Notes under the pieces: model-generated
Told to the model about the DNA's origin: nothing
Database searches by the model: none
The model's input: only the letters and a program-made list of their open reading frames with translations
NCBI GenBank assembly: GCA_964035545.1
Contig: OZ037767.1
Span: forward strand, 23,355,128 to 23,419,127
Length of the DNA: 64,000 bases
Direction of reading: 5' to 3'
From: Bugula neritina
Taxonomy: Eukaryota; Bryozoa; Gymnolaemata; Cheilostomatida; Bugulidae
Made by a program: the position numbers and the translations under genes
In this document: positions 37,167 to 45,192 of the stretch, in pieces
How positions within the stretch are numbered: the first letter of the stretch is position 1
How the letters are laid out: each line of letters starts with the position of its first letter

Positions 37167-38245
37167 CTAGTGTCCTTGTTGGGCACGCCGGTGCTTGGCT
37201 TGGCATGTACGCAGTTTCCGTTTCATACGGCATACGGATCCCTTTAGCTGGAAGAGTCCTGTTGTAGTGTTAAGTAGATCTGGTGCCAGCTGGGTGAATT
37301 CTTCTTGTAATCGCAGGAGGCGTTCTTCTACTGTGGCCAGGCGGACTGGGTCTGGGGACGGTGTCCGTCTGCGGCGCAAGGGGGGACTGGGGGACCTGGT
37401 TCGTCTCTTCGTCGGGGTAGGGGAGATCTCTCCTTCTTCTGGATATGTAATCTCCTCGGGGGTGTATGTAATCTGAGGGCGGTCAGACACCAACGGGGAT
37501 TGTTGGCGGGCGTTGTCTAATACACGTTGGAACCCCGAGGACAGAACGGCTAACAGCATGGCCTTCTTCACCAGGGGTCGTATAAGTGTGAGGAACTCCG
37601 GGTATAGCTTAGCGTCGACCACGTAGTTTTCTCCAGGGAAACAGCCCGTCGCTCGATGTCTGGTGACGGGGTAGGGATACACATCATTGTACCCGCAGGG
37701 GCAGAATGTTAGTAGGAGATGAGCATTGACGTGTAGTTTCAGGGAGCGGTGAGAGGCGCATTCTTCACCACAAATCTGGCATCTCGTCCGTCCTCTGGAC
37801 CCCCAGGCCGTTTCTATTTCTTCCTCTGTTTGTGGAGATACCCACCGCCAACGGCGGCGTAGTGGCTCAGGCCGGTCACCACTAGCATACTCCTCCGGGT
37901 GCGGAGCGGGAAGTGTTCTATCCCGTACCCTGGTTGTAGCGGGTCGAGTGTAATCTGAAAAAGTTTCAACAGTGTTAATACAGTACACTGCCGTGTTGTC
38001 AGCTTGAATAGCTTGGCAACTCCTAATTCAGTTACCTCGTAGAGATTTGTGGTAGTGAATAGTCAGATAGAACACGTATTGCAATGAGATTATAAAAATC
38101 TCTAAGTCGAACTGAGTTCTTACTACGGTATTTCACTAACCTATCTCCAGCTCGATTGACTCAGTGAGTCGGAGCTGAGTGATGCAATCTAGTTTCGTAT
38201 TAAGATATAGTTAACTCACCCCACGATCTGTTGTCGTAAGACATA
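37167..38245 (-). CDS. Spliced third gene of the Gypsy element: zinc-finger protein in the env position
   Basis: Minus strand. The main exon, 37167-37954, is preceded by GAAACTTTTTCAG. A tiny first exon at 38220-38245 (ATG at 38242-38244, MSYDNRSW) ends with G|GTGAGT. Removing the 265-bp intron joins the frames exactly (25 + 788 nt = 271 codons). The exon itself starts right after TTCAG, 24 bp past the integrase stop, so it may also be reached from an upstream donor. The product (270 residues) has a C2H2 finger CQICGEECASHRS...H-x3-H, a second Cys/His cluster CPCG...TRHRATGC, a Ser/Pro/Arg-rich middle (RRTRSPSPPLRRRRTPSPDP) and a heptad-like, basic C-terminus. It has no signal peptide or membrane helix, so it is not an envelope protein. 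Function unknown; nucleic-acid binding is likely. Confidence 0.7.
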
Positions 38246-38268
38246 CTGAATGTGTGAAATGGTTTGAA

Positions 38269-40143
38269 CTACTGCTTAGAAACACGTCTACTCCTGACTG
38301 CATCAGCGTATGAAAAGATCGAGCAACGTGGTTGGGGTGCGTGATTAAGACTTTGTGCACCCGGCGGATGAATTTTGTTTCTATTTCCGCCGATACAAAA
38401 GTTGATATTCCCGTGGTGTTGACAACTCCCACATTTGCTCGATACTTTTCTCGTACGGTTTTCCCCTAGACTTTCATACACGCCGCTTTTAACGCAGTCG
38501 CATATGAAGTCCTTCAAGTATGCGGGGGGTTGCCTCGTACGCTGTCCCCTTTCTAGGGGGGGTGACACGCTTGCCGGTTCGTTAGTAGGGGCCTCTAATG
38601 GCGTCTCTACTTCACCGTTAGCGGTCACCTCTTCTTGTTCTCCAGATGGAGCCCCTCCCTCCGTGGGGGTTTGCACTTCCGGAACCGGTTCGGTTTCTGG
38701 AAGTGATGGAATTAAACTTGGCGGTGGCGGACACGCTTCTGTTGACAAAAGCTGCCGCTCCTCTCTCACCAAGTTTTCTTCCCGCGGTATGACCACTTCG
38801 TATTCAGGTCCATGCCGCCGTCGCCCGCGCGTTGTTGTCTGCCTCCTGGGCTCTAACAACGGGGGGGCTTCTCCCACTCCGTCGGGGCTAGCCCAATACG
38901 GTTTCAAGCGAGACTCGTTCTGGATAGACACCTGTCCTGAGCGCTCAATCTTGTACGTATGATTTGGCATAGCCTCGACGACCACGTAGGGGCCTACGAA
39001 CTTAGGCTTCAGTTTATCAGCCTGTCCGCGACGCCTACGGTAATTGACCATCCACACCTTATCTCCCATTTGATAGAGAGGTGGTTCATCGGAATCTTCG
39101 TGCCGCACCTTCCACTGCTGTTTGCGCAGTATATCGTGTGCGGCCTTCATCCGTTCCACTAGTTCACTGGCATACTCGTGAACCGAGTTGTCTTGCTCTG
39201 GAACGTGATAGGTGAGATGGTCAGGGACACGAGTCTCTCTCCCGAGCATCAAGAGGTTTGGGGTCTCACCAGTACTGGTGTGTGGGGTGCTACGGTATGC
39301 ACGCATGACTTGCGGCAACACCGTATCCCATTCCTCTTGACCTCGTCCAAGGAGGAGACTCCGGAGTGCATCACCTAGCATCCGGTTGTTGCGCTCCACC
39401 ACCCCGTTACCTTGAGGGTGGTAGGGGGTGGTCCTGCTCTGATTTACTCCCCAGAGGTGGCAAAGGTCGCTCATCAGTTGAGACTGGAATTGAGCGCCTT
39501 GATCAGAGTGTATCTGTTCGGGGAGCCCAAAATAACAGAATACATGTTGGTCTAGTGCCCTGGCCACTGTTGGGGCTGATGCATCTGGGATAGCCAGAGC
39601 ATCCGCCCACCTAGTAAAGTGGTCGGTTAGTACTAGGATCCAATTATTGCCTCTGGGGGTCAGGGGCATGGGTCCGACCAGGTCTACAGCGACTACTTGC
39701 CAGGGCCTACCAGCATATAGCCTCCGCCGTCCTGCTTCCCCAGGGGGGCGGCTATGCTTACTGGCCTGGCAGATCTCACACTGTTTGACTCTGAGCCGGA
39801 CGTCACGCTCCATTTGTGGCCAATACCACCGGAGTCGTAATTTGGACATCACTCTCTCGACCCCTGCGTGGGCCTGTTTGTGAGTATCCCAAATCAACTC
39901 ACGGCGGATGGCCGTGGGGCAGACTACCCTCTTCCTTTCCGGGTGTCTGCCGCTGGCAGCTAGAGAGATGGTTAGTAACCCATCCTGCCCGATCCGCAGC
40001 GAGTCCCAACGCTGACAGTATAGCCGGAACTCGGCGCATCCCTGTCGTATGCGTTCCTCGCTGGGTCGTCGCCCTTCCCTTTTGGCCCGGTATATGTCTG
40101 CCACGACTCCAGGCAGCTCTTCTTGAGCTTCTTCAGCTCTCGA
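38269..40143 (-). CDS. Integrase frame of the Gypsy element
   Basis: Minus strand. The frame opens after a TAA at about 40147-40149 and has its first Met at 40104. N-terminal zinc finger H-x3-H...C-x2-C (HKQAHAG, CEICQ). Catalytic core with the three acids in VAVDLVGP, HSDQGAQF and VVERNNRM. GPY/F-type module FVGPYVVVEAM followed by a Pro/Glu-rich tail. It inserts element DNA into the genome. It lies in the -1 frame relative to the RT frame and has no independent start that looks authentic, so it should be part of Pol. Core residues are intact. The frame runs on about 65 residues past the last recognisable part. Confidence 0.9.
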   Translation of the reverse strand, partial: SRAEEAQEELPGVVADIYRAKREGRRPSEERIRQGCAEFRLYCQRWDSLRIGQDGLLTISLAASGRHPERKRVVCPTAIRRELIWDTHKQAHAGVERVMSKLRLRWYWPQMERDVRLRVKQCEICQASKHSRPPGEAGRRRLYAGRPWQVVAVDLVGPMPLTPRGNNWILVLTDHFTRWADALAIPDASAPTVARALDQHVFCYFGLPEQIHSDQGAQFQSQLMSDLCHLWGVNQSRTTPYHPQGNGVVERNNRMLGDALRSLLLGRGQEEWDTVLPQVMRAYRSTPHTSTGETPNLLMLGRETRVPDHLTYHVPEQDNSVHEYASELVERMKAAHDILRKQQWKVRHEDSDEPPLYQMGDKVWMVNYRRRRGQADKLKPKFVGPYVVVEAMPNHTYKIERSGQVSIQNESRLKPYWASPDGVGEAPPLLEPRRQTTTRGRRRHGPEYEVVIPREENLVREERQLLSTEACPPPPSLIPSLPETEPVPEVQTPTEGGAPSGEQEEVTANGEVETPLEAPTNEPASVSPPLERGQRTRQPPAYLKDFICDCVKSGVYESLGENRTRKVSSKCGSCQHHGNINFCIGGNRNKIHPPGAQSLNHAPQPRCSIFSYADAVRSRRVSKQ

Positions 40144-42890
40144 ACATTACCGGCCAGTACAGGGTTGGCGCGGAGGTTTTGTACACCCTCCGGGGACTCA
40201 TCAATTCCTTGCCTGAGTTGACCCTGGTCCCAGTCAAACCGTGCTCCGTGGTGAGCCAGCGTCTCCAACTCGCATCGCGGGGGACCTCCATCACTCCTCT
40301 CGATGTTGAGACACTGTTTGCAACCTCCGTCAGGTCGGCGACTCAACCCATCCGCATTGCTGTGTCTCTTGCCCGGTCGATGTTCGATCCGGTATGAGAA
40401 TTCAGCTAGGATTTCGAGCCACCGGGCGACCTGACTAGAGGGCTCTGCTCTCTTGCACAACCAGATCAGCGAGGCATGATCCGTACGCAGCCGGAACTTC
40501 CTGCCATATAGGTATGGTCTGAAGTGCTTCACTGACTTGATTACTGCCAGCAGCTCCTTGCGGGTAGTGCAGTAGTTTCGTTCAGTGGGTGAGAGAGACT
40601 TGCTGTAGTAGGCTACTACTACTTCTCGGCCTTCCTGCACTTGCGACAGCACAGCGCCAACATTTTGGTCACTGGCGTCGGTGTCGAGGATGTACTCCAG
40701 AGTGGGGTCTGGGTAGGCCAAGATGGGCGCCGTTAGTAGGCAGCCCTTGAGGCGGTCGAACGCTTCTTGTTCGACTGGGGTCCACTGCCACGTCACTCCC
40801 TTTGCGGTGAGCCGGTTTAACGGCTGTGCTATGCCCGCAAAGTCTGGTATGTATTGTCTGTAATACCCTACCAGCCCCAAGAAAGCCCGGAGTCCGGTCA
40901 AGTCTTGGGGGGTGACCCAGTCTTCTATTGCCCGTACCTTCTCGGGATCCGTTGCCACGCCGTTTCGACCGACAACGTGCCCCAGGTACTTAACCTCTGG
41001 CTGCAATAGAGCGCACTTAGAAGGCTTGAGCTTAAGACCGGCACCTCGGAGTCTCTCAAAGACCTCCTGCAGACGACTGACATGTGTCTCGAAGTCTGGG
41101 GAGATCACGATGACATCATCGAGGTAGATCAGCAGTGTCTTCCAATGGAGCCCGCTGAGGACTTGCTCCATCAGCCTCTGGAAGGTGGCTGGGGCGGAGG
41201 TCAACCCGAAATGCAGCACCTTCCACTTCCACAAACCGTCCCGTGTGATAAACGCCGCTTTCTCTTGGGCGTCGGGACTCAGAGGAACTTGCCAATAGCC
41301 ACTTAGCAAGTCTAACGTACTGAAGTACTTGCTGCCGGCTAGGGCGTCCAATGACTCGTCAATACGAGGTAGAGGGTAGGCGTCCTGTATGGTTACGCTA
41401 TTGAGTTTGCGGTAATCCACACAGAACTGCCAACTGCCGTCTTTCTTCCGGACCAGTACGACTGGCGAGCTCCACGCACTATGGGCGGGCTCTATCAGTC
41501 CCCGGTCCAGAAGATCCCGTACTTGTCGGCTAACCTCCTTCTCTTTCTCCGGCCCCAGCCTGCGTGTGGGCTGCCGGACAGGGACTGTCCCTGCAGTCAG
41601 CGGTATTTCGTGTCTGACAATTCCAGTCAGTCCCACGTCATGCTCTCCGCTGCTGAACACATCACCGTAGTCGCGTAGTAACTTAGCCATAACTTGGCGT
41701 TCTCTGTTACTCGCGCAGCCGCTACAGGCTGTGTCATACAACTCCCGGAGATGTGCGGGGACTGCCCCTCGCCCTTGAGTAGGGCACTGAGGGAGTGCCT
41801 CTGTCGCATCACCCAGCGACGGGCCTACGTCTTCCTCCTGAACAGAGTGAAAACGGCCCAGCATCGACCCAGCCGGGAGCTTGATAGACTCGGTAAAGGG
41901 GTTGACGCACTGCACTAAGATCTCCCCTTGCTCAGTCAGCTGATTCAGACTGCTGGCAAGTTGGATCTTTTCGTGCGCGCCTTCAACTACCCCGAGTCCA
42001 GAGATCCGGCTATTATTCACCCTGCAGTGAATGGTAGCCCGGGAGCGGCCTGGTATGATACGGTTGCGTACCACTTGCACACCTCCCACTAAAAGGCGGC
42101 CGAACTTGTCGACGCAGGCGAGTTCCCGCCCGGACATCATCATTGCAGATTTGCTAAAATCTATGTGACATCCGTGCCGTTTTAGGAACGGCATCCCGAG
42201 GATGGCATCCTCCTTGAGCTGACTGACTATGAACGTCTCTTGGATCGTTTGATCACGGACTCGTCCCGTCAGCTCAATTATACCATAGAAGGGAAGGCAC
42301 GACCCGTCAGCTAGGGTGCCGTACTCCCCTTCGTATGATTCCATCTCGCCCCTGACCCTAGCACTGAGGGTGTCGAAGAGTTGGCGGCTTAAGAGGTTCG
42401 TGGTACAGCCCGAATCAATGAGGAAAGTAACAGCTTTGCCTTCCAGTTTACCGGGCAAGAAATAGCTGTTCCCATGGGGCTGCACCTGAACTCTCTCTTC
42501 AGGCCTTACTCTCGCAGGGAGTACCTCCCTCGCTTTGGGTCGCGAAGGAGGTCTCTTGGGGCGGTGGTAAGTAGGCCTCGGGGGTGCCGAGGCTAGATTC
42601 CCGGCTACCTTTGTGGGCTCCCATCCAGATTCTTGGGCTTGTAGCCCTGCGAATCTGTTGTGAAGGGGCATAGCCGCGAGGCGAAGCCCCTTGCTGGTCC
42701 ATCGTGGCTGTTGCCACTGTTGGTTGCCAGTACGCGGTACCCGTCTGGGTGACCTGCGTTTCTTCTTCCCTGGGGGTTTCATCGTCGGCCCGCAGGAGGT
42801 GGGAACATCTGCGGGCCGCGGTAGTTTAACCCCTGATTTAGGAAGGGACAGTATCGGCGGAAATGTCCTTGATTTCCGCACTCCCAGCAA
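39972..42890 (-). CDS. Pol frame of the Gypsy element: protease, reverse transcriptase, RNase H
   Basis: Minus strand. About 972 codons from the first Met at 42890, but real entry is by -1 frameshift from gag at 42824-42830. An aspartic protease motif LIDSGCTTNLLS lies near residue 157. The RT shows FCVDYRKLNSVT, LPRIDESLDAL, FGLTSAPATFQRLM and the catalytic YLDDVIV. RNase H follows with ILDTDASDQNVGAVLSQ, the YCTTRKELLAV segment and LRTDHASLIWL. The domain order and YLDD box are those of Ty3/Gypsy elements. Past RNase H the frame loses similarity and stops at 39972, while the integrase continues in the -1 frame from about 40143. Either an indel has broken this copy or a second recoding event is needed. 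Confidence 0.93.
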   Translation of the reverse strand: MLGVRKSRTFPPILSLPKSGVKLPRPADVPTSCGPTMKPPGKKKRRSPRRVPRTGNQQWQQPRWTSKGLRLAAMPLHNRFAGLQAQESGWEPTKVAGNLASAPPRPTYHRPKRPPSRPKAREVLPARVRPEERVQVQPHGNSYFLPGKLEGKAVTFLIDSGCTTNLLSRQLFDTLSARVRGEMESYEGEYGTLADGSCLPFYGIIELTGRVRDQTIQETFIVSQLKEDAILGMPFLKRHGCHIDFSKSAMMMSGRELACVDKFGRLLVGGVQVVRNRIIPGRSRATIHCRVNNSRISGLGVVEGAHEKIQLASSLNQLTEQGEILVQCVNPFTESIKLPAGSMLGRFHSVQEEDVGPSLGDATEALPQCPTQGRGAVPAHLRELYDTACSGCASNRERQVMAKLLRDYGDVFSSGEHDVGLTGIVRHEIPLTAGTVPVRQPTRRLGPEKEKEVSRQVRDLLDRGLIEPAHSAWSSPVVLVRKKDGSWQFCVDYRKLNSVTIQDAYPLPRIDESLDALAGSKYFSTLDLLSGYWQVPLSPDAQEKAAFITRDGLWKWKVLHFGLTSAPATFQRLMEQVLSGLHWKTLLIYLDDVIVISPDFETHVSRLQEVFERLRGAGLKLKPSKCALLQPEVKYLGHVVGRNGVATDPEKVRAIEDWVTPQDLTGLRAFLGLVGYYRQYIPDFAGIAQPLNRLTAKGVTWQWTPVEQEAFDRLKGCLLTAPILAYPDPTLEYILDTDASDQNVGAVLSQVQEGREVVVAYYSKSLSPTERNYCTTRKELLAVIKSVKHFRPYLYGRKFRLRTDHASLIWLCKRAEPSSQVARWLEILAEFSYRIEHRPGKRHSNADGLSRRPDGGCKQCLNIERSDGGPPRCELETLAHHGARFDWDQGQLRQGIDESPEGVQNLRANPVLAGNVRELKKLKKSCLESWQTYTGPKGKGDDPARNAYDRDAPSSGYTVSVGTRCGSGRMGY

Positions 42891-43732
42891 AAGCTGACTG
42901 TTTCTCCCTGTGGCGGCGCCGGTGGCCGCATGGGCTCAGGGGCGGTACTCACTGGGGTTTGTGGTGTCAGTGTTGCTATCAGCTTGGCTAGCATGTCTGT
43001 CAGTTGAGTGACTTTCGATGCCGTCGCCAACTGGGACACGGCAGCCGCGGCGGGGGTTTCCTCCCCTTGTCCCGCGGCCGTGTCTGCGCGGTCTATCTCC
43101 ACTTGACGGGAGCTTCCGCGACTTTTATGCATCTGATTAGCTAGGAGGTAAGCTTCCCCCTCAGTCAGAGCATCTTCAACGGTGGTGACTCCCCTAGCTA
43201 GAAACTGGTGGTGGAGACCCAGATCGTCGACAGATGCTATGAAAGCGTCGAGGGTATACCTCTCGCGGTTGACTGGGGGCAAGTCGCTGTACGCGATCTG
43301 TGCCAGCTTCATGACCGCGGCGGCGTGCTCCCGCAGCGGGGTGCGGGGATCACGCCGCAACCTCTGCAATCGGGCCCTGGCATCTGTAGCAGAGAGGCCG
43401 AAGCGGGCCCGCAGAGAAGCAAAGATATTATCAATGTCTACGCCCAGCCCATAAGGCTTGGCTTTGTCCATCAATGCCATTCTAAGCTTCAGCAAGGCCA
43501 CCCTAGGGGGCCACTGGGCGACGTCCATTACGTCGCTAAACTCTTGGATAAACTGTTCCACCTCCTCTTCACCCGTGAAGGTGGGCGCCTTTAACCGGTA
43601 GCGGTCTTCAGTTAGTTCTCGCGGAACCCTTCGCTCTTCTACTACATGGTTAACAGGCATTGTCTCTACAGCATTGTCTCTACGCTCAACTTCTACTGCC
43701 GGTGGTTGAGTTCCAGCATTTTCAGTCTCCAT
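42779..43732 (-). CDS. Gag of the Gypsy element
   Basis: Minus strand, 317 residues. The capsid-like region includes APTFTGEEEVEQFIQEFSD and further helices (LLKLRMALMDKAKPYGLG, AYSDLPPVNRERYTLDAFI), typical of Ty3/Gypsy Gag. One CCHC zinc knuckle, CWECGNQGHFRRYC, lies near the C-terminus. The start is 31 bases from the 5' LTR edge, an unusually short leader. The stop at 42779-42781 lies just past the frameshift hairpin, so the last codons overlap Pol by 112 bases. Confidence 0.92.
   Translation of the reverse strand: METENAGTQPPAVEVERRDNAVETMPVNHVVEERRVPRELTEDRYRLKAPTFTGEEEVEQFIQEFSDVMDVAQWPPRVALLKLRMALMDKAKPYGLGVDIDNIFASLRARFGLSATDARARLQRLRRDPRTPLREHAAAVMKLAQIAYSDLPPVNRERYTLDAFIASVDDLGLHHQFLARGVTTVEDALTEGEAYLLANQMHKSRGSSRQVEIDRADTAAGQGEETPAAAAVSQLATASKVTQLTDMLAKLIATLTPQTPVSTAPEPMRPPAPPQGETVSFCWECGNQGHFRRYCPFLNQGLNYRGPQMFPPPAGRR
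42786..42830 (-). promoter_or_regulatory. -1 ribosomal frameshift signal between gag and pol
   Basis: Minus strand. The heptamer GTTAAAC (42824-42830) is in the gag phase G|TTA|AAC. After a 5-nt spacer comes a hairpin with 10 perfect pairs, CGGCCCGCAG (42809-42818) with CTGCGGGCCG (42786-42795), and a 13-nt loop. Slipping one base back at the heptamer enters exactly the pol frame. GTTAAAC is a heptamer known to work in arteriviruses. Confidence 0.8.
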
Positions 43733-43763
43733 CTTGGATGCACTATCCCACTGCTGCCACCAC
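43733..43763 (-). other. Leader with primer-binding site
   Basis: The 31 bases between the 5' LTR and the gag ATG. On the minus strand they start GTGGTGGCAGCAGTGGGATA, and a tRNA-primer site beginning TGG would fit here. The tRNA was not identified. Confidence 0.5.
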
Positions 43764-44068
43764 TGTTATAGTTTTCAGATTCAGGGTTGATATGCTGTCC
43801 AGAGAGTCTATTTATTTGCTATAGAACTGCACCAGGATAAGTCGAGTGAACGAGTATATTTTACACACAATTATACATTATAAAAACGATACATTACATC
43901 CAGACAAGTTATACATCTAATCTATTTGACACTCTAGCTTCGACTGACTTAGCAGCGGGAAACTATAATTGCTGCTAACTATTAAATACGCTAATTGGCT
44001 ATTCATTGTTCCGGGTCAATTACGCGACCTTACATGTTGTGCTGCTGGTAGTTCCACGAACCACCACA
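43764..44068 (-). repeat. 5' LTR of the Gypsy element
   Basis: 305 bp, same ends as the 3' LTR, two differences. It is the upstream LTR because the coding frames run leftward from it. Confidence 0.93.
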
Positions 44069-44185
44069 CCAGTGATACATGTGCTCGTACTCAGTCTCAT
44101 GATGATAGACCATAGTCGGTGTCATAGTATAATCATACTCATAGTGATACTGATACCTATACTGATAGTGATAGGAAATGTATTA
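44069..44185. repeat. Degenerate hexamer array right of the retrotransposon
   Basis: AGTGATAC, CATACTCATAGTGATACTG and similar words. It is the right half of the array broken by the element. Confidence 0.6.
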
Positions 44186-45192
44186 GCTGCAACAGGTATA
44201 ATTGCATAAAACATAGAAAGTCAAGCAAAATTAGAAAAAAAATCTTGCTTATTCAGCTGTAATTGTTAATATTTTATCAGTTTAATGCAAGAAACTATAT
44301 TCACTAGCAGCTAAACTGTGAACAATAACTAAAAACTAGAAATATATAGTGTGTAATTAATTAATTAAAATGACCCATTACTAGAAAACCTACTCATTGA
44401 GCTAATAGTGGTAAATAAACAGGATTATGATGTTCAAAAGCTGATAGGGCTTGCAAAATCAGGCTGGGCTAAGAAGAACACTCACTTATATATGACAAAC
44501 CCCGCAGCTTTAGAGATGATTTGTTGAACATGCCTTACAATGGTCTTAAAATTTGCGTAAGAAAGCAAGATAATAAAACTGTCGCGTTTTAGTTACAATG
44601 GCTTAAATTCAAAACTTACAGCTCGTCATACACTTTACTCAATCACTATGGCATGAGATTTGCAAAAAAAGTATTGAAATTGCATTTCATGCAAAAAAGA
44701 TCCCTTCAAACAGTAAAAACCTTTGAGATGCAATCCAGCACCACTAACAGAAGCAAATCTATTCAAATAATGCAGAAGCAATTATTTAACTGTAATAGAC
44801 TACCATCTGTACTATTTTGATTATGATATTCTAGGATGCAATGGCACAGTGGAAATAGTTCATCAGTAAAAATATGCTCTAATAGATTTAGCATTTTAAA
44901 AATTGTGCGACAAAATAGTCCACAATTTAACTCGTTATTTTCTAAATTCCACAAAGCTTGTAATTTCAGCCATATGAGTAGCTCAAACTATTACTTGTTA
45001 ATGATGGCAATTACTAAAATTTATGCCCCCTCTTATGCTTCAGCATTTTTAGGCAGTGAGCACAATCCATTTTTCTATACCACCCATGTTTTATGTTTTA
45101 AATATAAAATTAAATATTGAACATTTATTTTTATAATCGGTTGAAGTTATTTGATTTATGCTGTAAATGTATGAGTTTTACAGACAGGCGCT
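44186..45192. other. Intergenic, upstream of the RING gene
   Basis: AT-rich with no gene supported. A TTTTACAG acceptor at about 45183 just before the RING start implies a non-coding first exon somewhere in or left of this stretch. Confidence 0.4.

Larger units (their letters stand above)
36576..44068 (-). mobile_element. Ty3/Gypsy LTR retrotransposon, 7493 bp, recent insertion
   Basis: Bounded by two 305-bp direct LTRs that differ at two positions. Coding order on the minus strand is gag, protease-RT-RNase H, integrase, the Ty3/Gypsy order, followed by an extra spliced zinc-finger gene. The interior is much richer in GC than the host DNA on both sides. Leader and primer site are at the right, polypurine tract GGTGGGGGCGG at 36881-36891 next to the left (3') LTR. 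With the ends read as TG...CA no perfect target duplication is seen; reading them as TTATAG...CACACC gives a 4-bp AGTG on each side, which may be chance in this repeat-rich target. Gag and RT frames are intact; the RNase H to integrase junction is out of frame. Confidence 0.95.

Noticed and set aside
37167-37988. Third retrotransposon ORF as an envelope gene
   Set aside because: No signal peptide, membrane helix or fusion-type region; zinc-finger clusters instead. The first codons up to 37955 also belong to the intron.
38435-43594. Plus-strand ORFs of 65-193 codons within the retrotransposon
   Set aside because: Antisense shadows of the GC-rich gag/pol frames.
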